From: JAHEDH01 sp965364515
GTDB lineage: Bacteria > Actinomycetota > Acidimicrobiia > Spongiisociales > ZC4RG35
NCBI GenBank assembly: GCA_965364515.1
Contig: CBDTXZ010000040.1
Span: forward strand, 1 to 21,305
Reading direction: 5' to 3'
Length of the DNA stretch: 21,305 bases
In this document: piece after piece, positions 20,843 through 21,305 of the stretch
Layout of the letters: every line of letters starts with the position of its first letter
Numbering within the stretch: the stretch's first letter is position 1
Notes under the pieces: generated by a model
What the model was told of the DNA's origin: nothing
What the model saw: only the letters and a program-made list of their open reading frames with translations
The model's database searches: none
Position numbers and translations under genes: made by a program

Positions 20843-21305
20843 TCACCGGGTCGACGCGGGCACCTCCACCTTTCGGCGATGCCACTCCCGAATCGACCTG
20901 GCGAAGAGATCCGGGTCGTCCATCATCGGGAAGTGGTTGCCCCCGGCCACGACCACGCTTTCGTGATCCTCGAAGGTGCGCGCGTGCCGAGGCTGAAATC
21001 CGAACGGATCGTTGTGCTCCCCGAACACCGTGAGCACCGGCAGCCCGCCGAGCGCCACGCTCGTCGTGTCCTCGACCGTGTCTGTGAACTCGGGGTCGTT
21101 GACGAGGGATCTGATCGCTCCGTGGAATCTCCGACGCACCGAGGGATCACGGAACGGCCCGAGAAACGCCTCTCTGTCGGCTCGGTCGAGGTGACGGCCG
21201 ACGCCGAATCGGGTTGCGGTCATTCGGGGCACGAGGTTGGTGGCTGCATCCAGCGCGGTGAAGAGTCGGCTCGAGATGATCCTCAGCATCGCCCGCAAGC
21301 CGAGG
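20843..21305 (-). CDS. Alpha/beta hydrolase, C-terminal part
   Basis: About 154 residues are present; the reading frame stays open to the right edge, so the N-terminus with the nucleophile elbow is missing. GLPVLTVFGEHNDPFGF carries the probable catalytic acid (the Asp or the Glu before it) on the strand after the cap helices, and VVVAGGNHFPMMDDPDLFA carries the catalytic histidine with the usual GxHFPxxxxP context. The cap-like region (about 25-75) is helical and Arg-rich (TATRFGVGRHLDRADREAF). The type resembles haloalkane-dehalogenase or esterase members of the fold; the substrate cannot be told. Downstream is a strong hairpin. There is no link to the dap genes other than strand. Confidence 0.85.
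   Translation of the reverse strand, partial: LGLRAMLRIISSRLFTALDAATNLVPRMTATRFGVGRHLDRADREAFLGPFRDPSVRRRFHGAIRSLVNDPEFTDTVEDTTSVALGGLPVLTVFGEHNDPFGFQPRHARTFEDHESVVVAGGNHFPMMDDPDLFARSIREWHRRKVEVPASTR

Overview
The window is a gene-dense, GC-rich stretch of chromosome with genes packed end to end on both strands. It most resembles a deep-branching actinobacterium, perhaps of the Acidimicrobiia type. The reasons are the tandem pair of dynamin-like GTPases with a D-x-P-D-x-D-S G3 motif, the complete GatCAB amidotransferase, frequent GTG starts and ATGA/GTGA overlaps, and many start codons 6-9 bases after a TANNNT box, as in leaderless actinobacterial transcripts. The lineage is an inference. There are no RNA genes, insertion sequences, CRISPR arrays or prophage genes visible, and no gap over 300 bases without a gene.

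Layout. Positions 1-3426 (minus): two overlapping membrane-linked GTPases, then the N-terminal end of an MscS-type channel that runs off the left edge. 3511-4854 (plus): a coiled-coil protein with a PD-(D/E)XK-like core. 4851-6561 (minus): a stand-alone Cas4/RecB-like Fe-S nuclease overlapping a TIGR01777-type NAD-dependent epimerase. 6619-8526 (plus): a membrane-anchored VanW-domain protein. 8529-15422 (minus): gatC-gatA-gatB, a HAD phosphatase and a two-gene ABC transporter with an unusually degenerate ATPase, in one tightly packed run; then pyruvate kinase and a small Nfu-N-like protein, each with its own promoter-like box. 15493-15759 (plus): a small membrane protein. 15843-16175 (minus): a small orphan protein. 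16358-17803 (plus): a protein that may be a degenerate GH57-type glucanotransferase relative. 17813-20786 (minus): a dapC-dapD-dapE operon for the succinylase branch of lysine/diaminopimelate synthesis. 20843-21305 (minus): the C-terminal part of an alpha/beta hydrolase cut by the right edge.

How the genes fit together. Most are housekeeping: amidation of misacylated tRNA (GatCAB), the last step of glycolysis (pyruvate kinase), and the cell-wall/lysine precursor (DapCDE). The VanW protein is probably also envelope-related. The less ordinary parts are the GTPase pair beside a mechanosensitive channel, the two PD-(D/E)XK proteins close together, the ABC pair lacking a canonical signature motif and switch histidine, and the orphan at 16358. 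No clearly new multi-gene system can be demonstrated. The GTPase/MscS neighbourhood is the best candidate for a membrane-remodelling or stress-response module.
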